This document shows, one piece after another, positions 63,888-64,000 of a stretch of DNA of 64,000 nt. The notes beneath the pieces are model-generated. The model saw only the letters and a program-made list of their open reading frames with translations, ran no database searches and was not told the DNA's origin. The stretch lies in the NCBI RefSeq assembly GCF_047495875.1, contig NC_092497.1:8516688-8580687 (forward strand), given 5' to 3'. The translations under genes were made by a program, and so were the position numbers. Position 1 is the stretch's first letter. Every line of letters begins with the position of its first letter. The DNA comes from Pithys albifrons albifrons. Taxonomy: Eukaryota; Chordata; Aves; Passeriformes; Thamnophilidae.

Positions 63888-64000
63888 AGAGGAGTGAGTG
63901 CTTTATCACCCAAAAGCTCTACAGCTTTCCCTGCCGTAGTTTATCTTGGAAGACATTGTTCACACACCTGACAGTCCGTTCACCTCACAACTCCCACACA

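Overview
The window is vertebrate nuclear DNA, almost certainly from a bird. Evidence is the repeat content: many CR1 LINE 3' ends (with the typical ATTCTATGATTCT-type tail), copies of a bird endogenous-retrovirus LTR whose 3' end reads GGGTTAAACCAC, and a few ancient MIR-type SINEs. There are no bacterial-style operons. Only one gene is clearly recognisable. Avian AQP3 is Z-linked as far as I know, so this is probably chromosome Z, but the sequence alone does not prove that.

The gene is a complete aquaporin-3 (AQP3) on the minus strand. Its coding sequence runs from the ATG at 34038 to the TGA at 21248 in six exons: 34038-33931, 25151-25025, 24859-24722, 23171-23053, 22320-22103 and 21416-21248. 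The exon sizes (108, 127, 138, 119, 218 and 169 nt) join without a frameshift into 292 residues. All introns are GT-AG. Both NPA motifs, the glycerol-channel aspartate, the selectivity-filter residues and the N-glycosylation sequon are present. A TATA-like box and a CACCC box lie upstream. A 3' UTR of about 1.4 kb ends near a tandem poly(A) signal at 19858-19867, and an ancient MIR copy sits inside that UTR.

Layout: 1-18600 is intergenic DNA with CR1 pieces, one LTR (8033-8619, minus), a decayed LTR fragment (12812-13050), AT-rich microsatellite DNA, a GC-rich block (about 8850-10100), a MIR and an ancient CR1. 18601-34200 is the AQP3 transcription unit with its 8.8 kb first intron and 3' flank. 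34200-64000 is intergenic DNA with one LTR (35891-36434, plus), several CR1 and MIR copies and no confidently recognisable gene. A possible short exon (34976-35055, minus) and a cysteine-rich open frame (56333-56755, minus) are noted as weak candidates.

I found no convincing new biological system. The most useful leads are the MIR in the AQP3 3' UTR, the AQP3 promoter elements, the two weak exon candidates and the apparent absence of AQP3's mammalian neighbours. Repeat calls rest on remembered consensus patterns, not on a search, so their boundaries are approximate.
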